Source: Glebionis coronaria
Lineage: Eukaryota > Streptophyta > Magnoliopsida > Asterales > Asteraceae
Direction of reading: 5' to 3'
Assembly (NCBI GenBank): GCA_025667525.1
Contig: CM046880.1
Location: 595,609,895 to 595,673,894 of the forward strand
Length of the DNA stretch: 64,000 bases
In this document: one piece after another, positions 36,053 through 49,400 of the stretch
How the letters are laid out: every line of letters begins with the position of its first letter
How positions within the stretch are numbered: position 1 is the first letter of the stretch
Made by a program: the position numbers and the translations under genes
The notes under the pieces: model-generated
Database searches by the model: none
Seen by the model: only the letters and a program-made list of their open reading frames with translations
Told to the model about the DNA's origin: nothing

Positions 36053-37920
36053 CTTTATTAATACAGTACTTAATAGTGGGTTAATTTTTTAATAAATAGT
36101 ATAGACTTGTGTGGTTACAATATATGTACTAGGATGGTCATAAAGAAACATGGAATTAGTCTAATGCTTTGTTATCAAACTTCTCTTTATGTAGGTGGAA
36201 GATCAAACTTTGCTTTCTATTAGAAAAGCACATGGTAGCCAGTGTAATCCATGTGAATTATGAAAGTTGACTAAATATATAAAATTCATAAACCTTGTTC
36301 TTCGATTAACCATTGTATATCCTTGTTCTTCGATTTATGTAGGTCGTGATTGTAAGTTTAAAGATGAAAACATAGGTCATGTGAGTACAATAAAAAGGGA
36401 ATGAGCCATGTTGAAAAGCATCATAAAACCCGTTTTTTGTATAGGGAGTCAAGGGTGGGGACTTTATATAAAAATTGTAACGAAATTTGTATTTTTTTTA
36501 TTAAATTACCCCCTTTATTCATTAGACAGGATCCAAAAATGGGGTAATAAAATAATACAGGTTGTGAGACAAGATAAATGGGAGTCGTTCAAAATCGCCA
36601 TGCCCATACCTTCAACACCCCCACAACAAAATCTCACCGTAGATGCGTTTGAAAAAATTGATCCAGGTATGGGTTTGTCATATGGTTTGAAAAACTGGTC
36701 TCAACATCCCTTTTTCAACCGTTGGATTTTTGGAATCGAGGTTACGAGGCGCCATCTGTCTTCAACAGTGCGATGGTGTTGTTTATGTACCACCAGTTAT
36801 GCATAACAATTTCTTTCCATGTTACTTTTCCTGCCGCTATTCAAAACCCTAATACCTTGCTGGTAATTTCGCCTTCCTTAAATTGGTTACTTAAATTTCT
36901 GTTTTTTTTGTGATAATTAGTAACCAATTGGTTACTTAAATTGGTTCCTTAAATTCGTTACTTAAATTGATCTTCTTGAATTAATTGGGATTAATGGTTG
37001 TTTGATTAAAAAACAGTTTTCTTGGTTGTTTGTTGTTTATATTATTGTAACCCATTGTTGTTATCGAGACGTGTGCATGATTTGTGTGTGGTTGGTTGCA
37101 TAGATTTAATTATTGTTTATTAAAATCCATGCTTGATTTGTTTGATGAAAAAACATTGTTGTTTGTGGTCTTTTGTATATGTTTAGGTTCGAAAATCATG
37201 CAAACAAAATTTTATCTGATTATTGTTTGGATTAAAATCCATAGTTGTTACTGGAATACAAATAATTGAGGTGTGATTATTGTCTGGATTAAAACCCATA
37301 GTTGTTACTGGTCTTTGTATTATAGTTTAAACCGTAGGTTGTTGTTAGTGGTCTTTTGTATATGTTTAACTTCCAAAATAATGCCAAAAAAATTGATCTG
37401 ATTATTCTTTGGATTAAAACCTATAGTTGTTACTGGTTTTTGTATTATATGTTTAAACCATAGGTCAGGTCCATGTTGTGTGCTGTGTCGAATCTGCGGC
37501 AGCCTATAAAAATGTTACTTTACTTTTTTGGTTCCAAAATAATGCAAATAATTACCCCCTTTATAAAGTTCATACACTGAATTAAGTTCTGTTCTTTTGT
37601 GTTTGTATTATTTTACGTTCGTGCGTAGCAATCATCTCTACACGCCTCATTTGCTGCGCAATAAAAAAACGCAAATTACGACCGCGCTTTCTTCCTGCTG
37701 CTCAAATGGTTGACGAAGCTATTCCTGGGCAGTCAAACGCTAACCGGTGCAGGGTTTGTGAGGTTCCTACCAGCAGCGCCGTCTGCAGCGAATGTTTGCA
37801 CCATCCCCGTGTTGGCCTCATCTTGGCAGATACTGTCAGAGGTACAATCTAATGCAAACCCCTAACATACCTGCAACTGTCTCCGCGCGCACACGTTTAT
37901 ACATTTTCTAATGTTGTTTC

Positions 37921-38340
37921 TGTTGGGTCCAATTATTAAGTTGATAAGTCAAAACACAACAAAATAAGAAGACAAGGGCTAAAAAGTACAAGTTGCAAAA
38001 GAACAAGCCGTTGGAGTCTTTTTATTACTTTAGCTTTCTTTGTAAGCTATGTTTTCTAGTATATAAAGAAAACATAGGACGTAGGTTTTTATCATATTAT
38101 TCATTCACAATGTAAACCTAAAGTGTGTGTCGCACTAGACGTGGGATTCAATGTATACACGTCTAGTGGATGTTTGTTATTAATATAATGAACATCCCAA
38201 TTGTGTTTTAATTCGTGTTCTTTGTGTCTAAACACCTTGTCATGATCATTGTTCTTTTCCGCTATGTTATCATATGAATGATGATCAAACCTAGATATAT
38301 GGTTCATAACCATTGAGCCCAACGATCATAGGACTCCACA
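37921..38340 (+). repeat. 5' LTR
   Basis: 420 bp, TGTTGGG to ACTCCACA. It includes a TATATAAAG-like word near 38059. By eye it is identical to the 3' LTR; even the 73-codon minus-strand open frame is the same in both. Confidence 0.92.
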
Positions 38341-39039
38341 ATTGGTATCAGAGCCTAAGGCTCATGATATCTAGGTCCGACGAGGTGTTCGTGTATAGTG
38401 AAGAGAAGAAAAATTCGTATTGAATTTTTCTGGACGTTTTTGTGTGCGCAGCAGTATTCAGAAGGTCATAACTTTTGATCTAACCGTTGGATCGTCACGA
38501 AATTTTAGATGTGTGTTCTACATACATAGATCTAAACATCCACTGGAGGGATTGTCGAGTTTTATCCCCAGGCAAAAGTTATTAAGCGTCAAAGTTGGCT
38601 GATCAATGATTTTCAGTTTTCTGTTTTCACATGAAATCATGAACTAGGGTTTCCTCAAACCCTAGATCTACTTAAAAAAAAACAGGAAGATTGAAGTTTG
38701 TGGCTGTTATAAAGCATGATGGTACATAAGATTCATACCCTAGTATGATTTTCTCGTAACCCTAATTAGGGTTTCGATTTAAATCTGTCATGGTAATAGA
38801 ATATATTATGAGGTACTGGTTTCTTTCTGTTGCTTTGTACATACGCAGATTAGAATGATGGTGGTCCACAAGCTGTTGTATTATATCACGTGAAGCATAG
38901 AAAAGATTGTGTCTAGCTTTTTGAAGACGTGATGTATGGGATCAAGAAAGCATTCACTGGACGATCAAAAGAAAATACAAATAATGTTTTCTTATGTGGG
39001 CCATTATAGTCAAAAGAAAAAGGACAGACGTGAGATCTA

Positions 39040-39480
39040 TAGTTGTGTTCACACGAAGAAGCATAAGATGTAACAAGCTACATGTGTTCACACGGTTCAT
39101 CAAGTCTTGGTTATGTTCACATGAAGGAAGTATTCCTATTGGTTGATTTATGTTATTCACACGAAGAGAATGATGATATATCTTGCGTTAATATGGTCCT
39201 TCACGTTCTCATTGGTTATTCATTGAAGCATTCACACGGCCATTCCTTTTTCATTGGTTAAGAGAGTTGCTTTCACACGGCCAAAAAGAGAGCCCTAATA
39301 TTCGCTATATTGAATTCTAATTCTCTACATGTGCATCCAAGTTTGTTCTCATGGGGCTCGTCTCTTATTGGTGGAATATAGCTATGTTCACACGGTTATA
39401 TCTTGCGTTAATGATCATCTTGTGTTCACACGGTCACTCGTTTCCCATTGGTGGAGGTCTTTCTTCTCACACGATGTAAA
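39040..39480 (+). repeat. TTCACACGG/A motif array in the LTR element
   Basis: About nine dispersed copies of TTCACACGR or a one-base variant (for example near 39048, 39088, 39158, 39229, 39270, 39389, 39424, 39455), spaced 15-70 bp apart in the internal region. Confidence 0.7.
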
Positions 39481-39548
39481 GATGTGACGTGTGTATATGA
39501 GAAGACTTGTGTTTACATAGCCAACAGCGAAGTTGACATTATTTAACT

Positions 39549-39750
39549 CAACGCTGACAAGAGTGTGGTTCAACGCTGACAGATTTATGAGACGCTGACG
39601 ATGTCAGCAAATTGAGACGCTGACAAGATTGAAGGTTGGCGCTGACGTTTGTTGTTTAGGCGCTGACAGGAAGGATTTCGACGCTGACAAGAAATAAGTC
39701 AACGCTGATAGGTTGACAGTGTCGTCCGATATATGTACTTCAACGCTGAC
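39549..39750 (+). repeat. CGCTGAC motif array in the LTR element
   Basis: Eight exact CGCTGAC words and one CGCTGAT, all in the same orientation and mostly preceded by A or AA, spaced about 20-40 bp apart. No protein frame explains the conservation. Confidence 0.8.
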
Positions 39751-39752
39751 AC

Positions 39753-39776
39753 GTATTGTCCGATATCGGACAATAC
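39753..39776. repeat. 24-bp perfect palindrome
   Basis: The segment is its own reverse complement over 24 bases, centred on the GATATC at 39762-39767, with GTCCGATATCGGAC as its core. It lies right after the last CGCTGAC repeat. Related half-sites (ATATTGGAC) follow at about 39788 and 39805. Confidence 0.85.
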
Positions 39777-40625
39777 ATCTGACCAAGATATTGGACAGAA
39801 GAGATATTGGACGACACATGGATAGCTGCTGTTTGAGAAAAACTGGTACGTTTTAAGCACACAAAAAGGAGGATAATACACACAAAGGTACATGGAATCT
39901 CCGTTATAATTTAGAATATCAAGTTGATATTTATGGCTCGGATATTTTTAAATGGATTAATGATTTTAAAGTGAGTTAGCAATTATTTGTGGGATTTGAT
40001 GGATATTTTAAACTATGTAAGAGTTATCCTTAGCTGGCTTTTACATATGGTATGAAGATGTGATTCCATTAAAATCGTCATGAAGAAGTGTTAGCTTAAG
40101 GGGAAGAATTCTTATGGGAAGTTTGATGATTGAAGAAGATTTTCGCGAGTTTGTGTTCTATCATATCTTAAAGTCATGCACTTCCAGCCACTGACTTTAA
40201 AGGTAACTTGTTCGTGCTTACATAGTTGGTGACGAAGACTTGTCATAAACACTTGAAGGAGTTACATTATCGTGCTCAGTGTCTCACAAAGGATGAGAAT
40301 ATTGACAAGGGATCGAGGTCTACTTATATTTTTTCTTCTGGTATAAGTTCTTCATCACATGGATAAACAAGACATGGAACATAGGTTTGTGGTATTCTAC
40401 TTCTGCATCAAAGATTACTTTAAGTTATTTTTCTTCAGGATCATTACATAGAGCTACTTTTGGAGAATCTTCAAGATTGCATACTTTCACATATTCCCTA
40501 TTGATGTGTCAAAAAGGGGAAGAATATGTGCTATACTTAAGGGGAATCTTCTTGGAGATCATGTACTACATACAAAGGATTCATGCTTAAGAGAAGTGTT
40601 TTGACATCATCAACTAGGGGAAGAT

Positions 40626-41045
40626 TGTTGGGTCCAATTATTAAGTTGATAAGTCAAAACACAACAAAATAAGAAGACAAGGGCTAAAAAGTACAAGTTG
40701 CAAAAGAACAAGCCGTTGGAGTCTTTTTATTACTTTAGCTTTCTTTGTAAGCTATGTTTTCTAGTATATAAAGAAAACATAGGACGTAGGTTTTTATCAT
40801 ATTATTCATTCACAATGTAAACCTAAAGTGTGTGTCGCACTAGACGTGGGATTCAATGTATACACGTCTAGTGGATGTTTGTTATTAATATAATGAACAT
40901 CCCAATTGTGTTTTAATTCGTGTTCTTTGTGTCTAAACACCTTGTCATGATCATTGTTCTTTTCCGCTATGTTATCATATGAATGATGATCAAACCTAGA
41001 TATATGGTTCATAACCATTGAGCCCAACGATCATAGGACTCCACA
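40626..41045 (+). repeat. 3' LTR
   Basis: 420 bp, same sequence as the 5' LTR as far as could be read, directly after the purine tract and followed by GTTTC. Confidence 0.92.
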
Positions 41046-44000
41046 GTTTCTCCTCTCCTTCGACGATAGCTTCTGCTCATTTACCAGCTTCTTTTATGCC
41101 TACAATGTCATCCGCACCATGTCCCGCCTAATTTCCAAGGTTAACGACAGGGGACCAAGTTGTTGCTCAAGTAGGATTGGGGGATACTTACCGGCCCTTG
41201 ATGAAACGTGTTGCTGAGTTAGGCCCGACCGGTTCCCGCCAACCGCCCAACAAACGCAGGCTGTATTTGGGGTCCACTCATACCCAGCCCACCCAAGGAT
41301 TCCCCGTATTTACAGGTTCCATTTCTTACGTTATACCCTTTATAAGTTCCTTGCTTGCCACAGTTTTCTTTGCCCGCGTTTTGTATCTTCAATGTGTCCA
41401 TGATGTGCAGGCCACACGCACGTGCGTGCCCCGGTACCGCATCAACATTTGTTGGCCATACGCCCGCCACAAGACACGGATGTTGGCTCCTCAAATACAC
41501 CAGGCACATCTGTTTCCTCCTCGGGTTGGCCAAACACATTTCTTGACTCCTCAGCTACCAATGGACCCGGGCCTTCCACTCCTGCCCGTGAAAAAACCGT
41601 TCGACGTCGTGGTAGACGAACAAATGCATCGCGGGGTTTCTTGCCTAGAAATGAACCACGCGCTCCACATCCTGATATTGCCTCTTCCAGTGGACCAAAC
41701 ACACCTGCTGACTTCTCTGGACCCATGGGTTGTGCCCTTCCTCCCATGGGTCGGCGCACTATTTTGGGGAGAACCTCGACCACTTCGGCACCTGCAATCC
41801 CTGGTAAACAGCCTTTGTTCATGATTGTCCTTTAAATTGGCTGGAACAATGGGTTGAATCCCTATTTATTTCCTTCTGATGCGTTTCTGTGTGCGTGTTT
41901 GCAGAACAGCCTATCGTCGGGCCTTCCACTCCTGCTCGCACAAACATTGGCCATCGTCGTGGGCGGCCAAGAAACACGGCACGTCCTCCACGTTATCTTG
42001 TGCCAACCTATATTGACCTAGGCGATTGTGACCAGCAATGTCAGCACTGTGGCGCTAAGTTTTGGATGGGTGAACGCCTTAAATCAAACCAGTTTGCAAG
42101 GCGTCCAACCTACCATCTTTGCTGCATGGGTGGGAAAATATACATGGAACCACACCTTCCGCCTCCAGCCATTATGAAAGGTTTTCTAACAGATGCACGG
42201 TTTATGGCCAACATACGTGCTTATAACCAGATGTTTGCTATGACATCATTTGGTGCATCTATTGACAGGTCAGTCAATACAGGAACGGGGCCATATGTTT
42301 TTAAGGTTTCCGTTCAAATCTACCATCAGATTGGGTCCCTTTATCCTGAAGAGGGAGAACCGCCTAGGTTCTTACAACTCTATGTGTATGACACAGCAAA
42401 CGAGGTGGCAAACCGTACGTCTCATTTTGGCGGTGCGTTTGACAGCGGTCTTGACCCAGAAATAGTCGAACACCTAATTGAGATCCTAGATGAAAACAAT
42501 GTCTTGGTTCAGCTTTTTCGGATAGCTCGCGATAAATGTGCCGATGGAAACATCGAACCGTTCAGGATCAGACTCTACAACATGTGTAGTGTCCGTGGGT
42601 ATGAACTGCCCACTTCTAATGATGTTGGGGGTATTGTGTTCGAAAGCGGCCCTAGACCAGAACATATTACGATGTTATAATCGAATATCGTGGAGGCGAA
42701 CTTAAACGGATAAACAAGCTTGATCAGTCATATATGCCGTTGCAGTTCCCACTGTTATTTCCGTATGGCGAGCCAGGCTTTTTCCCATAAATGAAATTGA
42801 GCCCTAGGGGTGGCGGTGGAGAAGCAAGGAAGGTTTCTATGAACCAGTACTATAAGTACCAACTTCACCCGCGCGTAGATGACTTTGGACTGATATTCCG
42901 AACAGGCCGCCTTTTTCAACAATATGTTGTTGGTGTTTTCTGCAGTGTTGAGCAGGCGAGGCTTGATTTCATCCGACTGCACCAGAACGACATACGTAGT
43001 GATTGCCTTGCTGGTCTTTATAATGCCCTAGGCAGAGGCGACATAGAGGGAATCACATGTGGAAAACAGATTGTGTTGCCCCGTTCTTTCACCGGAGGCC
43101 CAAGGTATATGTACAGCCACTATTTGGATGCCCTTGCAATTTGTCGAGCCTTGGGGAACCCTCAGTTTTTCATCACCTTCACATGCAATGCTAAGTGGCA
43201 AGAAATTGAAAGGTTCATGGTTGAGTTCCCTGTTCTAACAACATCTGACAGGCCAGACGCCGGGTGCAGGGTATTTGAACATAAAGTTAAAGCCTTTGTC
43301 AAGTACTTGAAGGAAGATCGTCCTTTTGGTGCTGTTGCAGGCGGTAATTCTCTTGAATGCCTTTTGTACCTTTCCTTCCTTTCATCCTTGCACACACTGG
43401 CCTAACTGTTTCACACTTTTCTTTCCAACAGTTCTGTAGACAATAGAATTTCAGAAGCGTGGGCTACCCCATTGTCACACTCTTCTATGGATTGATCCAA
43501 AGGACAAGATAACTGAGCCATCTCAGATGGACAACTACACCTGTGCTGAAATCCCAGATCCCGTCCTTGACACGAACACATATAAAATTGTGACGGAACT
43601 CATGATGCATGGTCCGTGTGGCCCACCTAATATGTCTGCCCCGTGTATGAAGGATGGTTCCTGTGGAAAGAATTTCCCCAAAAAATACAACAACGGTACG
43701 TATCTTGATGACAGGGGGTACATTCACTATCGACGAAGAGACACAGGTGTCTACATTACAAAACATGGAACCCAACTGGACAATTGTTACGTCGTTCCTT
43801 ATAACCGTTCTTTGTGTCTCATGTTCCAAGCACACATAAATGTTGAATACTGTGGATGGAGCATGGTCATCAAATACCTGTTCAAATACATTTCGAAAGG
43901 ACCCAATCGTATTTTTGCAAAGATCACAAGGCCACTTGGTGAGGCATCTACTTCGGCTGCCATGCAAGAAACAACAAAGGATGAAATCCAAAACTATGTC

Positions 44001-46474
44001 GATGGTCGCTTCATTTAACCACACGAAGCTTGCTGGAGACTCTATGACTTTCCAATACACGGTAGAGAACCAGCTGTACAAATACTTTCGGTCCATCTGG
44101 AAAACATGCAACCGATAAACTTTCGGGAACGTGATAGGATAGATGTGGTTGTAAACCTCCCTGACAAGAAGAAAACTACTCTGACTGAATGGTATGCCTA
44201 TAACGCAGAGCACCAAGACGGGGCCGCGTTAACATATGTCGATTTCCCATCTGAGTTTGTATGGTATGCTGACTTCAAGAGGTGGAGACGGCGGGTTATG
44301 AAAACCAAACATTCCATTGGTAGACTCGCTTACGTCCACCCAAGCTCAGGGGACCTTTTCTACTTCAGAATTCTCCTTTCTCATCAAAAGGGTTGCCAGT
44401 CACCTACAGACGTGCGCACGGTTAACAGAATCGTGCTGCCTACCTACCGTGCTGCATGCCAAGCCCTTGGTCTGCTTGGTGACGACAAAGAATGAGACAT
44501 AGCGTTGGAAAAAGCAGCGGGTAATGGATCTGCGTCTGAAATCCGTGTACTGTTCGCACAACTGCTGGTTCATTGTGAGGTTGCAGATCCGCTTAGACTT
44601 TGGACAAAACATTGGAGGAGTATGTTTGACGACATACCAATGAGGGTCTCAGAAACAACTGGCATCCCTAATTACCATGTAAACGACCCTGAGTTGAAAG
44701 ACTATATTATTTTTGAGATCCAATCGATCTTAGACGGGTATGGCAAAACTTTGTTGGAATTTGGTCTTCCAAACCCTCCTCAGTGGATGCTAAATATTCT
44801 GAAAAACAAACTCCCGATGGAAGAGAGAAACTACAACCGCGAGCCAAAATAGTCCTAACAGTTGCCTCTTCGGGCATCGCCTCTCTCCTTCTCCCTGCCG
44901 GGCGCACGGCACATTCCCGGTTCAAAATACCACTAGAATTAACGGACGAATCCCTTTGCCACATTAAAAAAACACCCAACTAGGATCCCTGCTGGTTGAA
45001 ACAAGTTTAATCATATGGGATGAGGCGCCAATGAATAACAAGCGTTATTTTGAAGCATTAGATAGAAGCCTCAGAGACCTAATGTGTGCACCTAACCACC
45101 TCTTTGGTGGGAAAACAGTTGTTTTGGGGGGTGACTTTCGACAAACGCTGCCAGTGAAAAAGGGAGCATCCAAAATAGAACTCATAACTTCGTCGGTTGC
45201 CCTCTCAGACCTGTGGTAGCACTTCGAGATTCACACGCTGACCCAAAATATGCGACTCAGGCGTGAAGGCATGACCGAAACTAAAAAGGCACAGGCATCG
45301 GTTTTTGCAGAATGGCTACTAGACGTGGGTAATGGACGGGCCGGCATAACAGAAAACAATAATTCTGCCGACTCAAAATTGATAACTATACCGTCTGAAC
45401 ACTGTTTCCCACCCACTGATGAAGGAGTTGCACAACTCATAGAGTTTATCTATGACAAAGAAACTCTACAATCACCCACACCCGAAACCCTGCAAGAAAA
45501 AGCCATCTTATGCCCCAAGATTGAAACTGCAGACATTATAAACGAGAAAGTGTTAGCAGCCATAGTTAGAGACTCGACAACTTACTTGAGCAATGACGAA
45601 GCTTTCCCAAAAGGAGGCGAAACATCTGAGACCGACATGCTCTATCCAATGGAGTACCTCAACACGCTTTCATTCCCGGGATTTCCAGCCCATGAACTGA
45701 AAGTAAAGATCGGGTCTCCTATCATGCTTCTGAGAAATACAAACTTGGCTGGTGGATTATGTAATGGCACAAGGATGATTGTCAGATCGGTGAAGACAAA
45801 GCTTATAGAAGCGCAAATTATTACCGGGACACGAATTGGAGAAAAAGTTTACGTGCATAGAATTGCTTTAATTCATGACGATCCCAATCTCTCATTCACA
45901 TTCAAGCGTAGACAGTTTCCAGTAAAGCTATGTTATGCAATGACTATTAACAAAAGCCAAGGTTAGTCTCTCTCTAAGATAGGTGTTTATCTGCCAAAAC
46001 CCGTTTTCAGCCATGGACAACTATATGTTGCTCTATCAAGAGCTACCTCGCCAAAGCGACTAAAGATCCTAATTCAACAAGAAGAAGGCGACCCGCCCAA
46101 CACAACCAAAAACATAGTGTACATTGACTTTTTAAATGCTATAGAAAACCACCGCGTTGCCTCACAAGCGACACCGTCAGATTAGCAAATCCTACATAAA
46201 CACACATTATGCAAAGCTGCATACAAAATAGGTTGCGTAGTTCTTACTGCTAACATGATACACGGTAATGTACATTACTATTGCCACCATCAATAATTGC
46301 AACACTAGGTACCAACGTAGAATTTGCTATCATATGCTGTCCTCTATAGATTAAATGTTGCCTTTTGCATGCTTATGTCCATGTTCATGGTGCGTGTACA
46401 TAATGTGGATATCGTTAATACACCAAAACTAACTTCCTATTATGTGTTATTAAATTTTCAGGTGAAACTCAAGT

Positions 46475-49400
46475 ATGGCGTCCATGCCTATGACAGTCGC
46501 AGAAACAAGTGCTCTCATAACAACAGCAACACCGATTGACCAATTACTTTTAGGCGGCAGAAACTATGTTCTCGAAGCGAAAATCTACCGGAAATGGATC
46601 TCTAAATCTTTGCCAGATATGAAGGAGACAGCTTTCTCCTGCATGCTTATTGACGAACAGGTACATTATGGTTATTACAGTCCGAGTATTCGTTGCGCGA
46701 ATGTTTTGTTAACCAATCTTTGAATGCATCTTTGCTACCTTAACATGGAAAAGGGATTCAGGCAAACATGGACCTGAGTGATCTGGCCTACTTTGACAAG
46801 ATAATGTCGGCTGGCAAAGTCTACAGGATAACAAGTTTTTTCTGTGAAAAAACAAGCCCATACCAATAGACACTCGAAAACCCGGTCAGCTTAAAGTTTG
46901 GAAAGATCACACGGTTTGAACAACTAGAAGGCAAAGAGGCAACTTGGCCAGCACATTACTTTGAGTTTGTGTCGTATGCAGAGTTGGAATCTAGGGTACC
47001 CCACCGCGACAGCAACAACAAGATGATATATCCAAGACTCACAGGTGATAGCCTCAGCTTCTTAGCTTCGTCCTTAAATTGCTTGATTAGTGTCGGTAAC
47101 AGCTACTGATACACAACCTTTGCTTTCGACAGACTACTTTGGATGTATCATGAGAATAGGTGATCTCCCTTCCGCCGAACAACTGGCTTCCGGAAGGCCG
47201 GTGACCAGAAGAATTGACATCCAGAATCTACAGTAAGCCATGTCTATATACCAAGATTTACAACATCCTCCCTAACAACAATGACTAACACTTTTCTTTG
47301 TACAGAGGAAACGTTGTTGCATTAACACTGTGGGACTCCATGGCTAGGCAGTTTCCAAAGGACGAAATACTTCGCCTACCATAACCAATCATGCTTGCTG
47401 TCTCATCCTGTAGAGTTGGTAAATACAGAGGTAACTGCCTCTTCATGCATGTTCTTAATAACGATGTTGTTGCTCACGCATGACTAACCATGTCTTGCCA
47501 CAGGCTACCAGCTGTCTACGATGCCACCGACCCACTACTATGTGAATCCATCAACACCCCAAGCAAACGCCGCACAAACATCGTATGTCTTCCAAGACTT
47601 TAGACCATATCACGTCTTATACTCTTATATCACATGTCAGTGACTGACATTTTTTTCCCTCAACCGTAAAATGCAGGTTTGAAGAGCTGTTTAAAACACA
47701 ACCACCGTTGCAAATTTCAAACCATCGCTTCAATGAACCTACTCTGGACAAACCAAAAAATGTTGAGACGTTAGCAGCCTTGCTCCTACATAACCCAGCC
47801 ACATACAAGGTACACCCGAATCTGAATTAGCTATGATGGGCCACATTATATCCTAACACATTCTTTTATAGGGAGTGCAATTCAGTTGCGCCGCAACAGT
47901 TGAAAAAGTGATGGAAAACAGAAGCTGACACTACATTTCGTGTGGCACGTATGGTAAGAAACCCGCCGACTTTGACGGGACTTACGTCTGCGTTGACCAT
48001 GGTGACCTTGAAAGCCCGGATTTCAGGTAACCATATATTCATGTGTCTACAGTTGTTGTTTGAACTCATTCACACGCTCAACCATCCCACCACAACCACC
48101 GTATGCAGGTACAGTTTCAGGGCGACAGTTCGTGATGCAACAGCAACCGCGACTTTCAGTTTCTTCACCCCGGCAAGAGACGAGGTTACAACATACCCCT
48201 GTGTAGACTTGGCCCGCAAATACAGGACATCGGATGCAAACCAGCCATCTCCTGAGGTACGCGCCATTGAGGGCAAGACGCACACGTTCCTCATTCGCTA
48301 CACTCCTGGATCACGAAAGGGGTCGGGTGAATTCTCAGTCGATTCGGTTCTAAGCATGCAAAAGTTGCTTGAGGCCAGTGTGAGTTCCCCAACCACAACA
48401 CAAAACCCAACACCACTGGCAACTGAAGCCCCAACACCAACACCACTCGTAATCACGGGCCTTAAAGAAGAAGGTCCATCCAACAAGAACTCAGAAACAG
48501 AAACTACATCAACCAAATTCTCAGAGATGACTGCAAAAAATGAACTAGGTACACAATCTTTAATTCTAGTTAATAATCTGGCATGCACAAACCGCTTAGA
48601 CCATTTTTTAGAGACAAGGTTCTTTTCCTTAAAGCTATTCATTGTCGGGTCATAAGTAGGTTCATATAAGACTTTACTTACTATATGCTAAACTGGCCTC
48701 AATCCACACGTCCACAAAACAAAAAACATTAAAACACCAAATATAATACATTCATCATGGTTCATTGACACAGACAATACAGACACAAGATTAAACTGAC
48801 AAACGAAAGACCTACAGCACAAACACACAGCCCTCAGGACTCACCGGTGAACAAACCGAACACGCAACATAGGACTTTTATTTCAGACCTAAAACACCAG
48901 CATTAAACCACCTCCTAGACCATTCGTTCACCATGGTCCATTGGACAAGATTTTGGCCGAGAAAGCCTCCTTCTGCTCGATACTGCTCTGGATGGTGGCT
49001 GCCTCGGTCTTCAGCTTCTCAATAAATGCATTGTCCTCCAGCTGTTTCTTGTCCAGGAGAGAAATCATCCTGCCAATGAAAGGGTCGGCTGGAAAGGTCT
49101 GGCACTGTCGGATCTCTTGAATGAAATGCTGACGCTCAACGACATTTTTGAACACTTCCCTACGAGCCCCATCCACCTTGCGTTTCCAGGCTTTCTCAGC
49201 TAACACGTCCTTCGCTAAATACCACATGAACAAACCGCCGAGATCACTAGCACCACTTTCAGCTTCCAACGCCCAGATCCTAGGAAGATATGCCATTGTT
49301 ATTTTTTTTTGTTTTGCAAAGTTGTTAAATAAGTTGTGTGAAATTAGTATACGCAAACATGTCCTTAAATAGGCAAAATGTCCAGTTCACTGTTTCTACA

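Larger units (their letters stand above)
37921..41045 (+). mobile_element. Non-autonomous LTR retrotransposon nested in the Helitron
   Basis: A complete element of 3,125 bp bounded by the 5-bp duplication GTTTC (37916-37920 and 41046-41050). It has two 420-bp LTRs (TG...CA), a tRNA-Met primer site TGGTATCAGAGC at 38343-38354, and a purine tract AACTAGGGGAAGAT at 40612-40625. The 2.3-kb interior has no gag or pol; only short chance frames. It therefore depends on a partner for transposition (Copia-like, judging by the primer site). It carries two arrays of short motifs. The insertion site is in an intron of the Helitron Rep gene. Confidence 0.92.
37640..46185 (+). pseudogene. Helitron Rep/PIF1-like helicase, disrupted
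   Basis: Coding blocks, interrupted by introns, the nested LTR element and many lesions. An N-terminal piece with CRVCEVPTSSAVCSEC (about 37640-37841) is followed by a Pro/Ser-rich region (41155-41820) and the Rep N-domain (41900-42680, HCGAKFWMGER). The Rep core follows with FITFTCNAKWQE, the HUH motif GLPHCHTLLW (HCH at 43470-43478) and the two tyrosines of KYLFKYISKG (43875 and 43887). The helicase part has [39 protein letters not shown] and ALSRAT, ending at TAG 46183-46185. Lesions include a frameshift near 42675, TAA 42788, TAG 43437, TAA 44016, TGA 44493, TAG 45217 and TAG 45964. The Walker A region is deleted near 44845. Not functional. Confidence 0.88.

Noticed and set aside
36408..36806. 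132-codon frame in the Helitron 5' part
   Set aside because: No recognisable domain, low-complexity start; treated as leader sequence.
38101..38322. 73-codon minus-strand frame, repeated at 40806-41027
   Set aside because: It is the same stretch of the two identical LTRs; repetition reflects the LTR, not a gene.
41219..41822. Long frames on both strands (for example 41177-41824 and the minus-strand frames)
   Set aside because: Shadows of the Pro/Ser-rich Helitron Rep segment, whose plausible frame is the one with TPAREKTVRRRGRR.
43485..44216. 243-codon minus-strand frame
   Set aside because: Antisense shadow of the Helitron Rep core with the HUH and tyrosine motifs on the plus strand.
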